This document shows, one piece after another, positions 46,518-55,385 of a stretch of DNA of 64,000 nucleotides (its first letter is position 1; the number at the start of each line of letters is the position of its first letter). Both the position numbers and the translations under genes were made by a program. The DNA is from Glaciecola blandensis. Its GTDB lineage: Bacteria > Pseudomonadota > Gammaproteobacteria > Enterobacterales > Alteromonadaceae. Under the pieces are notes generated by a model. That model made no database searches. It saw nothing but the letters and a program-made list of their open reading frames with translations, and was not told the origin of the DNA. The stretch lies in contig NZ_JAVRIE010000002.1 in NCBI RefSeq assembly GCF_031846165.1, positions 681,206-745,205 of the forward strand, given 5' to 3'.

Positions 46518-47990
46518 TTATTTGTCGAACAGATTTAATTCGTCCCAAATACTATCGACTTTTTGTTTGACAGTTTCGTCCATCACAATTGGCTCACCCC
46601 ACTCTCTATCGGTTTCGCCCGGCAGCTTATTCGTTGCATCCATTCCCATTTTTGAACCTAAACCTGATACAGGTGATGCGAAATCTAAATAGTCAATCGG
46701 GGTATTTTCTACCAATGTTGTGTCTCTGGCTGGATCCATCCTAGTTGTGATCGCCCAGATGACATCATTCCAATCACGTGCGTTAACATCATCGTCACAG
46801 ACAATGACGAACTTTGTGTACATGAACTGGCGCAGGAAAGACCAAACCCCCATCATGACTCGCTTAGCATGACCTGGGTATTGTTTCTTCATGGTGACAA
46901 TCGCCATTCGATACGAACAGCCTTCTGGTGGTAGATAGAAATCAACAATTTCAGGAAACTGCTTTTGTAAAATAGGAACAAACACTTCGTTTAGTGCAAC
47001 TCCAAGAATAGCCGGTTCATCCGGCGGTCTGCCAGTGTAAGTGCTGTGATAAATTGGATTATCACGATGGGTAATATGAGTCACCGTGAACACGGGAAAC
47101 TCATCAACTTCATTGTAGTAACCGGTGTGATCACCATAAGGCCCCTCTGGAGCCGTTTCACCGGGCGCAATGTAACCTTCTAATACGATCTCCGCACTTG
47201 CTGGCACTTGTAAATCGTTAGAAATGCTTTTAACAACTTCGGTTTTATCACCTCTTAGCAAACCTGCAAATGCATATTCGGACAGGGTGTCTGGTACCGG
47301 CGTCACCGCGCCTAGAATGGTTGCCGGATCAGCACCTAAAGCCACAGAGACAGGATAGTTTTCGCCCGGGTTTTCCTGGCACCATTCCTTAAAGTCTAAA
47401 GCGCCACCTCGATGCGATAACCAACGCATGATGACCTTATTCTTGGCAATTACTTGCTGGCGATATATGCCCAAGTTCTGACGTTTTTTGTGCGGGCCTC
47501 TGGTGACGGACAGCCCCCAAGTAATGAGTGGAGCCGCGTCACCCGGCCAACACCGTTGTATTGGCAGCATGCCGAGATCGACATCATCTCCGCTGATGAT
47601 GTTTTGTTGGCAAGGTGCTTTTTTAACTTCTTTAGCGGGCATGTTAAGCACCTGCTTAAACACGGGTATTTTGCTCCACAGGTCTTTTAACCCTTTAGGT
47701 GGATCCGGCTCTTTAAGAAACGCCAGAAGTTTACCAACCTCTCGTAATGCTTCTACTGATTCTTGACCCATGCCGAGCGCGACGCGCTTGGGAGTACCAA
47801 ATAGGTTAGCTAATACTGGAACACTTGAACCTTTTGGGTTCTCGAATAAGATAGCGGGACCGCCGGCTCTGAGTGTGCGGTCTGCTATTTCCGTCATCTC
47901 TAGCTCGGTATCTATCTCCATTGAAACTCTTTTTAATTCACCCATTTTTTCAAGTTGAGCGATAAAGTCTCTGAGGTCCTTGTATTTCAT
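46518..47990 (-). CDS. ubiD: 4-hydroxy-3-polyprenylbenzoate decarboxylase UbiD
   Basis: UbiD removes the ring carboxyl group in ubiquinone synthesis using prenylated FMN. The 490-residue protein has the family start MKYKDLRDFI, the prFMN-binding region RQNLGIYRQQV, and the PEGPYGDHTGYYNE segment holding the catalytic Glu. Length and start match E. coli (497). GGAGAG sits just before the ATG. The gene lies 92 bases upstream of fre, so a ubiD-fre transcript is likely. Confidence 0.96.
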   Translation of the reverse strand: MKYKDLRDFIAQLEKMGELKRVSMEIDTELEMTEIADRTLRAGGPAILFENPKGSSVPVLANLFGTPKRVALGMGQESVEALREVGKLLAFLKEPDPPKGLKDLWSKIPVFKQVLNMPAKEVKKAPCQQNIISGDDVDLGMLPIQRCWPGDAAPLITWGLSVTRGPHKKRQNLGIYRQQVIAKNKVIMRWLSHRGGALDFKEWCQENPGENYPVSVALGADPATILGAVTPVPDTLSEYAFAGLLRGDKTEVVKSISNDLQVPASAEIVLEGYIAPGETAPEGPYGDHTGYYNEVDEFPVFTVTHITHRDNPIYHSTYTGRPPDEPAILGVALNEVFVPILQKQFPEIVDFYLPPEGCSYRMAIVTMKKQYPGHAKRVMMGVWSFLRQFMYTKFVIVCDDDVNARDWNDVIWAITTRMDPARDTTLVENTPIDYLDFASPVSGLGSKMGMDATNKLPGETDREWGEPIVMDETVKQKVDSIWDELNLFDK

Positions 47991-48422
47991 TTACTCTCCG
48001 GTTTGTAACTACTGTAGTTTAATAATGGTTTCTTACATATCTCTTTCGATATCGAGTCGCGTTTGCGCTGGCAACTATTCATTACTTTTTTATTGTAAGC
48101 AAGCTTACGTAAAACAGGGAATGAACGTTCACTTCTTTGGCTATTAAATGCAGCGGAAATCACAGCTGACAGGAAAAAAATGAGTTACGCAAACAAGCCA
48201 CACTACTTAGAAGCCTTAAGTGTAGCAAAGATCCCCAGTCGCTAGTAAAAATATCTTGTCCAGTGCAAGACGTTCAGGGCACTAGCATGTTAATAAATCT
48301 TCTTGATTAGAGTTTGCTTTGATACGGTTTTATGAATCCTAATGATGAAATTATTTTTCACTTTTTGTTATTTTAGCCGATAGCAATCTTATATCACTAG
48401 CAACAAGATTCGAGGCAAATTA
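47991..48422. other. intergenic region between ubiD and motX
   Basis: These 432 bases hold the divergent promoters of ubiD and motX, plus one possible 21-codon gene (48180-48245). A GCCGATAG at 48376-48383, 40 bases before motX, is close to the -10 of flagellar sigma-28 promoters (GCCGATAA), but no matching -35 (TAAA) sits at the expected distance. Confidence 0.4.
48180..48245 (+). CDS. possible 21-residue small protein
   Basis: ATG preceded by AGG and an A-run (AGGAAAAAA) opens a frame MSYANKPHYLEALSVAKIPSR ending in TAG. It has no membrane segment and no recognised relative. The ribosome-binding site is decent, but a frame this short can arise by chance. Confidence 0.2.
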   Translation: MSYANKPHYLEALSVAKIPSR

Positions 48423-49064
48423 GTGCAAAAAATAATAAATACTCTCCAAGCAATTACGCTAGCCCTTTTTGCATGCAGCCTGATGCCATCCAAAGCGTAT
48501 TCTCAGCAATTAGAAGCAGTGCAAATTTATAGTCAAGATGAACTCATTAAACTCATTAACGATAATGAACATTTGGAGAGAGTTGTCGCTGATCGTTGCC
48601 AACTAGTTCAGGATATTGAGGCGAGAGCGGAAGTACTCATGGTGCCAGCTTATCAATTTCTCTGGGGCGACATGTTGGCCTGGGGAGTTTGTGTTGATGC
48701 AGAACCTGAGCGCGGTATTTATTATATGCGAGAAGCCGCCTCCCAGGGCTTAGCGGCAGCGCTAGAACAGCTAGGGCGATATCATGCGAGTGGAAAATTG
48801 GTACAAGAAGACAAAAAACGGGCTGTGATTTACTTACGGGAAGCATCTGCGCTGGGCAACCTACGAGCCCAGCTTCAACTTGCGGAGCTATTTATTGATG
48901 GATACGGTAGTCCTTATGATTTCGAAGACTTATATCATTGGCTGTATAATGCGATAACTGACGATTCTCGCACGCATCAACGGATAGCGATGTACATGGG
49001 TGAATTAGAGTCTTTAATGCATCCAAGAGCTGTGAGGAATGCAAGAAAGCCCCTGATTAACTAG
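48423..49064 (+). CDS. motX: sodium-type polar flagellar motor protein MotX
   Basis: The 213-residue periplasmic protein has a signal peptide (1 to about 27, AYS/QQ) and Sel1-like repeats (GIYYMREAASQGLAAALEQLG, then AVIYLREASALGNLRAQLQLA). The segments DRCQLVQDIEAR and FLWGDMLAWGVCV match MotX of Vibrio, which with MotY forms the T-ring needed for the PomAB sodium-driven stator. The two Cys (in DRCQL and GVCV) are the conserved ones. It starts at GTG. Genes for PomAB and MotY are not in the window, as usual for motX, which tends to lie apart from other flagellar genes. Confidence 0.92.
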   Translation: MQKIINTLQAITLALFACSLMPSKAYSQQLEAVQIYSQDELIKLINDNEHLERVVADRCQLVQDIEARAEVLMVPAYQFLWGDMLAWGVCVDAEPERGIYYMREAASQGLAAALEQLGRYHASGKLVQEDKKRAVIYLREASALGNLRAQLQLAELFIDGYGSPYDFEDLYHWLYNAITDDSRTHQRIAMYMGELESLMHPRAVRNARKPLIN

Positions 49065-49378
49065 TACACGCAATTAAAAACCTTAATGCAAAATTACAGG
49101 CCGCTGAAATAGTATGGTTTCAGCATTCCGTTTGTGATGCCGCCTATAAAATTGAATAGCCACGCGCTCTAACTTCCAACTAATTCGTAAAAACGGCTAA
49201 CTCTTTGTCGTTTTGACCATTTATTTTATTCTAAAACTCATCGTTGAATTTTAAGTATTTGATTTTTAATTATTTATTATTTGGCACTCTAGTTGCTATA
49301 TCTACTTTATAAAGCAAAAGAGTCATTTGGTCTAAGGTGTTCTTGCCCAGTAACTCGCTTTTAACTTAGGAGAATGTA
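49065..49378. other. intergenic region between motX and the small membrane protein gene
   Basis: These 314 bases contain a 7-bp hairpin downstream of motX (GCTGAAA/TTTCAGC, 49103-49124; no T tract) and the sigma-54-type promoter listed separately. The AT-rich stretch between them could hold the binding sites of an activator. Confidence 0.5.
49282..49297 (+). promoter_or_regulatory. sigma-54 (RpoN) type -24/-12 promoter
   Basis: TGGCAC-TCTAG-TTGCT fits the sigma-54 consensus TGGCAC-N5-TTGCW with no mismatch. The invariant GG (49283-49284) and GC (49295-49296) are separated by exactly 10 bases. A transcript would begin near 49308 and run into the gene starting at 49379. Sigma-54 promoters need an AAA+ activator; none is encoded in the window. 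Confidence 0.75.
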
Positions 49379-49579
49379 ATGGAATTGATTTTTGGATTTT
49401 TTGGTTTTATCTTGTTTGTTATATTTTGGGCAATTCCCGTAATTGCTATTTGTGTGTCTTCACGGACAAGTGGTGGTGAAAAAGTCGCTTGGATCCTAGC
49501 GATGATATTTGTTTCTTGGTTCGCCTTTATATTTTATCTGCTCCTTGCACCACTTAAAGATAACAGATCACGAGCCTAA
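49379..49579 (+). CDS. PLDc_N-like small inner-membrane protein
   Basis: The 66-residue protein is two membrane helices (about 3-26 and 37-58) joined by a short loop SSRTSGGEKVAW, with a basic end. This is the shape of the PLDc_N (phospholipase D nuclease N-terminal) family, found alone or on cardiolipin synthases; small stand-alone members have no known function, though several lie in envelope-stress operons. TTAGGAG precedes the ATG. It is the first gene behind the sigma-54-type promoter and lies 62 bases before the DUF1707/LiaF-like gene. Confidence 0.7.
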   Translation: MELIFGFFGFILFVIFWAIPVIAICVSSRTSGGEKVAWILAMIFVSWFAFIFYLLLAPLKDNRSRA

Positions 49580-49641
49580 ATTAACTTCACGCTTGTGGAA
49601 TTCAAAACAGTATTACTAGATAAACTTAGAGGACAGTGATA

Positions 49642-50298
49642 ATGCCAGTCATATTAGAAGACAGACCAATCGAGCAAGTGAAAGAGGAAGTTATCGATAT
49701 ATTGGTACATAACTACAGTCATGCAATTATTTCAAACGAAGCCTTTGAACGTAGGTTAGACAATGTGATTAGTGCAACCACGAATCAGCAAATGATGGAC
49801 CAAATTGCTGATCTCGACGGGCGCCCAGATCCAGACTTACAAAAACAGAAAGAAGAGCATTTCAGCGTCAATTATGCGAATGAACCCACTGAAGATACAG
49901 AAACCTTAGTCAATGTGCTGGGAAGTTCAGACCGCACTGGTCAATGGACTGCGCCAAAAGAAATAAGAGTCTATACTTTTCTTGGTGGTGCAAAAATAGA
50001 TTTCACTGATGCACGATTTTCGTCACCGAATACAGTAGTAAAAATTTTTAGCGTGCTTGGTGGTGATAATATATACGTGCCAGAAAACGTTAATGTGGTT
50101 TCAAAAGCCGTTTGTGTTCTTGGTAGCTCTGAAAATGCAGCACCATCAATAGCATCTCGTCAAGCACCTACGATTACGATAGAGGGTGTTATGATACTGA
50201 GCAGCTTAGAAATAAAAGTGAAAACCAAAATTAAAGAGAAATTGATGGCATTTGCCAACGAAATGAAAGCAATGTTCACAGGCGATTCAATCAGATAA
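49642..50298 (+). CDS. DUF1707/LiaF-like envelope-stress protein
   Basis: The 218-residue soluble protein has an N-terminal DUF1707-like part (about 1-50, with VIDILVHNYSHAIISNEAFERRLD) and a beta-rich C-terminal LiaF-like domain (about 90-170; VNVLGSSDRTGQW, VYTFLGGAKIDF, VFSVLGGDNIYVPE-type repeats, each with a conserved VLGG/FLGG turn). LiaF-like domains occur in proteins that sense cell-wall antibiotics or envelope damage. There is no signal peptide. I use the ATG at 49642, with GAGG 9 bases upstream, over a GTG two codons earlier. It probably shares the sigma-54-type promoter. Confidence 0.75.
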   Translation: MPVILEDRPIEQVKEEVIDILVHNYSHAIISNEAFERRLDNVISATTNQQMMDQIADLDGRPDPDLQKQKEEHFSVNYANEPTEDTETLVNVLGSSDRTGQWTAPKEIRVYTFLGGAKIDFTDARFSSPNTVVKIFSVLGGDNIYVPENVNVVSKAVCVLGSSENAAPSIASRQAPTITIEGVMILSSLEIKVKTKIKEKLMAFANEMKAMFTGDSIR

Positions 50299-50378
50299 TC
50301 GCCTGTTCATAATTTTGTCACAGACTTGTTAGTAAAACGTTGGTATACTACCGTCGAATTTAATAAAGAAAAGAATGA

Positions 50379-52793
50379 ATGACAGAAGATCCGCATTACT
50401 CAAGAGAAAAAGAAAAATACGAAAATCCGGTTGCAAGCCGCGAATACCTACTAGAAATACTTTCCTCATCAAAAAGTCCCCTTAGCTTCCTAGACATTTG
50501 TCAGCTTGTAAATGCGAGCGACGAAGACAGCCGTATTGGTGTTCAGAGACGCCTACGCGCAATGGAGCGAGAAGGGCAGGTTAAGTTTACCCGAGACAAA
50601 AAATACGAAGTACAACAAGCCGCAGAATTAATCCGTGGGCGTGTAATCGGCCATCGTGATGGCTTTGGTTTTTTGAAACACTCAGATACTGAAAAAGATC
50701 TATTTATACACGCCGCGCAAATGCAAACTTTGCTGCATGACGATATCGTTGAGGGCACAGAAAGCGGGGTTGATCGCCGCGGACGTATAGAGTTCAGACC
50801 TAATCGCGTAATAGAGCCCCGTAAAGAACCTATCGTTGGCCGTTTCTTTATGGAACAAGGTGTGTCGATAGTTATCCCCGATGATAACCGTATTAGCCAT
50901 GAAATTGTAATACCACCAGAGGCTCGAAATAGCGCGAGACAAGGCCACGTGGTGATTGTCGAAATTACTCAACGACCACGACGCAAAGTGAATGCTATTG
51001 GTAAAGTGATAGAAGTACTCGGCGAACATATGGCGCCAGGCATGGAAATCGAAATGGCACTGAGAAATTTCGATATTCCACATAATTGGCCGAAAGCGGT
51101 CACCAAACAAATTGCTAGCTTAACGCCAGAAGTGCCAGAAGAAGCAAAACAAGGTCGTATTGATCTTCGTCAACTTCCTTTAGTGACTATTGACGGCGAG
51201 GACGCTCGTGATTTCGATGACGCTGTTTATTGTCAGCCAAATGAAGATGGTGGCTGGCAGTTGTGGGTAGCCATCGCTGATGTGAGTTCCTACGTCAAAA
51301 TAGGGACTGCGCTAGATGGTGAAGCACAGAATAGAGCCACTTCGGTGTATTTTCCTGAGAAGGTCATTCCGATGCTGCCTGAAGTGCTTTCAAATGGTCT
51401 TTGCTCGCTAAATCCTGATGTAGATCGCCTATGTATGGTCTGTGAAATGACTATTACGAAGCAGGGTAAACTGAGCGATTACCAATTCTACGAAGCAGTA
51501 ATGCGTTCGCATGCTCGCTTAACTTACAACAAAGTGTGGGGCATTTTACAAGGTGATGAAACCTTGAAAGAACGCTACAAGCAGCATGTACCCTACCTGA
51601 ACGATCTTTACAGTTTGTTTAAGTCCTTAAAGACTGCTCGTCAGGGGCGTGGTGCTATAGAATTTGAAACGATCGAGAGTAAATTCGTGTTCAACGCTGA
51701 GCGCAAAATTTCCCATATTATTGCAATAGAACGCAATGAAGCACATATGCTGATTGAAGAGTGTATGATCATGGCGAATGTTTGCGCTGCGCAGTTCATC
51801 GAGAAAAATCAGGCTGAAGCTTTATTTCGTATCCATGATAAACCTGACGAAGATCGTTTAACGACATTTAAAACCTACTTGGCCGAAGTTGGGATACCAT
51901 TTACGGTCAATGAAACACCATCACCAGCAGATTTCACTGCGGTAATGAAGAAGATTCAGCATCGACCAGATAAAGAATTAATCCAAACCATGCTACTTCG
52001 GTCCATGAAGCAAGCTGTTTACGCGCCAGACAATGTGGGTCATTTCGGTTTGGCGCTTGAAGCCTATGCGCACTTTACATCGCCCATTCGTCGCTATCCT
52101 GACTTAGTTGTGCATCGTGCGATAAAAGCAATTGTCGACAAGCAGAATGGCCGCAAGTCTAAAACGGGTGGTAAAGCCTATTCGGTCGATGAGGTTGAGC
52201 AGCTCGGTGAGCAATGCTCCATGGCAGAAAGAAGAGCAGACGATGCTACACGTGATGTTTCAGACTGGCTTAAATGCGAGTTTATGCAAGACCATGTTGG
52301 CGATGCTTTTGAAGGTGTAGTAGCTTCCGTTACCAACTTCGGATTGTTCGTGCGTATTACTGAATTTCAGATAGATGGCCTAGTCCATATTACGTCGCTA
52401 CCAAGTGACTATTACCACTTTGATGAACAAAAGCAGTGTTTAGTCGGCGAAGGCTCAGGAATGGTCTACCATCTCGGCGATGAAGTGAAAATCAAAGTCG
52501 CAGGTGTCAATCTCGATGAGAGAAAAATTGACTTGTTGATTGAGGGCACGACGAAAGCGAGAGCTTCAGTAAAACCACCAAGAAAGCGGAGTCGTTCTAA
52601 AGGCGGTGCGAAAAAAGGCAGCGCTAAGTCAAGCATGAACGAAACTGCCTCAAAAGATAAAACTCAAACACCTAGCACTGGTGATGCGAATACCAAAGCA
52701 CCATCAACGAAAAAGCCAAAACGCACTGGGCGTAAAAAATCAGGTCCAAGGACCAAAGGCGGTAAAGCGTCTAAGAACAAACAACGGAGATAA
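50379..52793 (+). CDS. rnr: exoribonuclease R
   Basis: RNase R degrades structured RNA 3' to 5' and trims rRNA and tmRNA-tagged messages. The 804-residue protein has an N-terminal helix-turn-helix (about 20-75), two cold-shock domains (about 85-240), the catalytic RNB domain with the metal-binding Asp cluster in IDGEDARDFDDAVY (about 270-284), an S1 domain (about 640-725) and a Lys/Arg-rich tail from about 728. Length is close to E. coli RNase R (813). The gene is followed 3 bases on by rlmB, as in enterobacteria. Confidence 0.96.
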   Translation: MTEDPHYSREKEKYENPVASREYLLEILSSSKSPLSFLDICQLVNASDEDSRIGVQRRLRAMEREGQVKFTRDKKYEVQQAAELIRGRVIGHRDGFGFLKHSDTEKDLFIHAAQMQTLLHDDIVEGTESGVDRRGRIEFRPNRVIEPRKEPIVGRFFMEQGVSIVIPDDNRISHEIVIPPEARNSARQGHVVIVEITQRPRRKVNAIGKVIEVLGEHMAPGMEIEMALRNFDIPHNWPKAVTKQIASLTPEVPEEAKQGRIDLRQLPLVTIDGEDARDFDDAVYCQPNEDGGWQLWVAIADVSSYVKIGTALDGEAQNRATSVYFPEKVIPMLPEVLSNGLCSLNPDVDRLCMVCEMTITKQGKLSDYQFYEAVMRSHARLTYNKVWGILQGDETLKERYKQHVPYLNDLYSLFKSLKTARQGRGAIEFETIESKFVFNAERKISHIIAIERNEAHMLIEECMIMANVCAAQFIEKNQAEALFRIHDKPDEDRLTTFKTYLAEVGIPFTVNETPSPADFTAVMKKIQHRPDKELIQTMLLRSMKQAVYAPDNVGHFGLALEAYAHFTSPIRRYPDLVVHRAIKAIVDKQNGRKSKTGGKAYSVDEVEQLGEQCSMAERRADDATRDVSDWLKCEFMQDHVGDAFEGVVASVTNFGLFVRITEFQIDGLVHITSLPSDYYHFDEQKQCLVGEGSGMVYHLGDEVKIKVAGVNLDERKIDLLIEGTTKARASVKPPRKRSRSKGGAKKGSAKSSMNETASKDKTQTPSTGDANTKAPSTKKPKRTGRKKSGPRTKGGKASKNKQRR

Positions 52794-52796
52794 GTA

Positions 52797-53537
52797 ATGG
52801 CACAGCAAGAATTAATATATGGTTTGCATGCCATGACAGCCGTGATTGATAGGGAGCCCGAGCGCATTATTGAAATGTTTGTGCTTAAAGGCCGAGATGA
52901 TGAACGCTTAACACATATCATTAACCAAGGTCGTCGACATGGGATCAGTATTCAGTTTTGCCAGCGTAAGACACTAGATGATAAGGCTGGCGGTGAGCAA
53001 CATCAGGGCGTGATCGCACGTGCGAAGCCAGGTAAAGTCTTAGACGAACATGACTTGGACGCCATTCTGTTGAATCAGAGCTCTCCATTTTTGCTATTGC
53101 TCGACGGTGTTACTGACCCACATAATTTAGGCGCTTGTTTACGTACAGCCGATGCTGCTGGTGTACATGCGGTGATTGTGCCGAAAGATAAGAGCGCAGC
53201 GCTTTCTCCAACCGTGCGCAAGGTTGCGTGCGGAGCTGCGGAAGTGATTCCTCTGATTCAGGTCACAAACCTATCTAGAACAATTAAAAGTTTGCAAGAT
53301 GCGGGTGTATGGGTAGTTGGGACAGCAGGTGAAGCTGAACAATCTATATACCAGTGCAAGCTAACGGGGCCAACTGCCTTAGTAATGGGCGCTGAAGGAA
53401 AGGGCATGCGCCGCTTAACCAGAGAAAATTGTGACGAGTTAATTAAACTGCCTATGGCGGGTTCTGTATCTAGCCTCAATGTATCGGTGGCAACCGGTGT
53501 TTGTTTGTATGAAATTGTTAGGCAGCGAGGCGAATAG
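52797..53537 (+). CDS. rlmB: 23S rRNA (guanosine-2'-O)-methyltransferase RlmB
   Basis: RlmB methylates Gm2251 of 23S rRNA. The 246-residue SpoU-type (knotted) methyltransferase has the three motifs: NLGACLRTADAAG (about 105-117), VMGAEGKGMR (about 198-207) and LPMAGSVSSLNVSVATG (about 219-235), which bind S-adenosylmethionine. The short N-terminal substrate-binding domain is present. GGAG in the end of rnr serves as its ribosome-binding site, so the two genes are coupled. In enterobacteria rpsF often follows nearby; here the spc ribosomal protein operon follows. Confidence 0.95.
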   Translation: MAQQELIYGLHAMTAVIDREPERIIEMFVLKGRDDERLTHIINQGRRHGISIQFCQRKTLDDKAGGEQHQGVIARAKPGKVLDEHDLDAILLNQSSPFLLLLDGVTDPHNLGACLRTADAAGVHAVIVPKDKSAALSPTVRKVACGAAEVIPLIQVTNLSRTIKSLQDAGVWVVGTAGEAEQSIYQCKLTGPTALVMGAEGKGMRRLTRENCDELIKLPMAGSVSSLNVSVATGVCLYEIVRQRGE

Positions 53538-53676
53538 ACTCGTTGCTAATCCCCCCTCTACTTGAGTTTTTATTCAAGGTCTCCATATACTTATGCATGC
53601 AGCAGAGGACGCCGCGAAATATAAGTAAATAAACTCAATTCAATTGAAAATTAAACTACCGTTTATGCTTATTTTC

Positions 53677-53685
53677 TGTTATAGT
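53677..53685 (+). promoter_or_regulatory. extended -10 promoter upstream of rplN
   Basis: TGTTATAGT (extended TG at 53677-53678, -10 TATAGT at 53680-53685) followed by a GC-rich discriminator TTCGCGCCC lies 120 bases before rplN. A small CCCT/AGGG hairpin follows in the leader. The -35 is weak. Confidence 0.55.
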
Positions 53686-53804
53686 TTCGCGCCCTTTTTG
53701 TAGGGGTGTGGTCTATTTTTTCTGAAATTTCCTTTGAAATCAATGACGAAATAGCAGCTTAGAGGCTCGTGAGAGTCATAATATTTAACAGCGGAGCACT
53801 AAAC

Positions 53805-54173
53805 ATGATCCAAATGCAAACTAACCTGGACGTTGCCGATAACTCGGGAGCTCGCAGGGTTCAGTGTATTAAGGTTCTTGGTGGCTCGCATCGCCGTTAT
53901 GCACATATCGGTGACATCATCAAAGTTACTGTCAAGGAAGCAATTCCTCGCGGTAAAGTTAAGAAAGGTGATGTTCTGAATGCAGTGGTGGTGCGTACTA
54001 GAAAAGGCGTTCGTCGCGCTGATGGTTCAACCATTCGTTTCGACAACAACGCAGCTGTTTTGCTTAATGCAAACAAGCAACCAATTGGTACGCGTATTTT
54101 TGGCCCGGTCACAAGAGAACTTCGTGGAGATTCATTCATGAAGATCATCTCATTGGCCCCAGAAGTACTTTAA
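53805..54173 (+). CDS. rplN: 50S ribosomal protein L14
   Basis: First gene of the spc operon. The ATG at 53805, with GGAG about 8 bases upstream, gives 122 residues, the standard length, starting MIQMQTNLDVADNSGARRV. A longer frame from 53769 has no support. L14 lies on the 50S interface. The S10 operon that usually precedes rplN is not here. Confidence 0.97.
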   Translation: MIQMQTNLDVADNSGARRVQCIKVLGGSHRRYAHIGDIIKVTVKEAIPRGKVKKGDVLNAVVVRTRKGVRRADGSTIRFDNNAAVLLNANKQPIGTRIFGPVTRELRGDSFMKIISLAPEVL

Positions 54174-54185
54174 GGAGTCACGATA

Positions 54186-54500
54186 ATGGCTAGAAAAATT
54201 CGTCGTGATGATGAAGTAGTCGTATTAGCGGGTAAAGACAAAGGAAAACAAGGCAAAGTCTTGAAAGTACTTGCGTCTGAAGACCGTTTAGTAGTTGAAG
54301 GTGTGAACATCATCAAGAAACACCAGAAAGCCAATCCACAGATTGAGCAGCCTGGCGGTATTATTGAGAAAGAAGCAACCATTCATGTGTCTAATGTAGC
54401 GTTAGTTAACCCAGCAACGGGTAAAGCTGATCGCGTTGGTTTCCGTGTTGAAGACGAGAAGAAAGTTCGTTTCTTTAAGTCTAACGGCGACTTAGTATAA
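54186..54500 (+). CDS. rplX: 50S ribosomal protein L24
   Basis: The 104-residue protein contains the KOW motif (VVLAGKDKGKQGKVLKV) near its N-terminus and binds the 5' domain of 23S rRNA as an assembly initiator. AAGGAG lies upstream. Second gene of the spc operon, in standard order. Confidence 0.97.
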   Translation: MARKIRRDDEVVVLAGKDKGKQGKVLKVLASEDRLVVEGVNIIKKHQKANPQIEQPGGIIEKEATIHVSNVALVNPATGKADRVGFRVEDEKKVRFFKSNGDLV

Positions 54501-54515
54501 TTATTGGAGAGTACG

Positions 54516-55055
54516 ATGGCGAAACTGCATGATTTCTATAAAGAAACAGTAGTAGCTGAACTTGCAAAGCAGTTCGGGTACAAAAGCGTCATGCAAGTCC
54601 CTCGGATTGAAAAAATCACCTTAAACATGGGTTTAGGTGAAGCAGTAGCGGACAAGAAAGTTCTTGAAGCAGCGCAAGCTGATATGGCAGCGATTGCCGG
54701 TCAAAAACCTATTGTTACTGTTGCTAGAAAATCTGTTGCGGGTTTTAAAATCCGTGAAGGTTATCCGATTGGCTGTAAAGTAACCCTACGTGGCGAACGT
54801 ATGTGGGAATTCCTTGAGAGATTAATCTCAATTACTATTCCACGTATCCGTGACTTCCGTGGTCTTAACCCGAAATCTTTTGACGGTCGAGGCAACTACA
54901 GCATGGGTGTTCGTGAACAAATCATCTTCCCTGAAATCGATTTCGATAAAGTGGATAAAGTACGCGGTATGGATATCACTATCACTACCAGTGCAGATAC
55001 TAACGACGAAGCACATGCTCTTTTGAGTGCGTTTAGCTTCCCGTTTAGAAAATAG
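54516..55055 (+). CDS. rplE: 50S ribosomal protein L5
   Basis: The protein has 179 residues from the ATG at 54516 (GGAGAG upstream), equal to E. coli L5, and binds 5S rRNA. In E. coli the S8 repressor binds the mRNA across this start; the first codons (MAKLHDFY) are nearly the same here, so the autoregulatory site is probably kept. Confidence 0.97.
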   Translation: MAKLHDFYKETVVAELAKQFGYKSVMQVPRIEKITLNMGLGEAVADKKVLEAAQADMAAIAGQKPIVTVARKSVAGFKIREGYPIGCKVTLRGERMWEFLERLISITIPRIRDFRGLNPKSFDGRGNYSMGVREQIIFPEIDFDKVDKVRGMDITITTSADTNDEAHALLSAFSFPFRK

Positions 55056-55067
55056 GGTGTAAGGGTT

Positions 55068-55373
55068 ATGGCAAAAGAATCAATGAAGGCACGCGAAGCA
55101 AAACGTGCCAAGCTGGTAAAACAGTATTCAGCGAAACGTTCAGCGCTTAAAGCGGTGATCAGTGACGTTAACGCTTCTGAAGAAGAGCGTTGGGATGCTG
55201 TTCTTAAGCTGCAAAAACTTCCACGTGATTCGTCACCGTCACGTCAGCACAACCGCTGTCGTATAACGGGTCGTCCACATGGTTTCCTTCGCAAATTTGG
55301 TCTTTCTCGTATTAAGCTTCGTGAAGCTGCAATGCGTGGTGAAGTCCCTGGCCTTAAAAAAGCTAGCTGGTAA
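55068..55373 (+). CDS. rpsN: 30S ribosomal protein S14
   Basis: The 101-residue protein is the long, zinc-free form (no CxxC pairs) found in gammaproteobacteria, with the conserved SRQHNRCRITGRPHG segment near the 3' third. Fourth gene of the operon. Confidence 0.97.
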   Translation: MAKESMKAREAKRAKLVKQYSAKRSALKAVISDVNASEEERWDAVLKLQKLPRDSSPSRQHNRCRITGRPHGFLRKFGLSRIKLREAAMRGEVPGLKKASW

Positions 55374-55385
55374 GGAGAGCAGACT

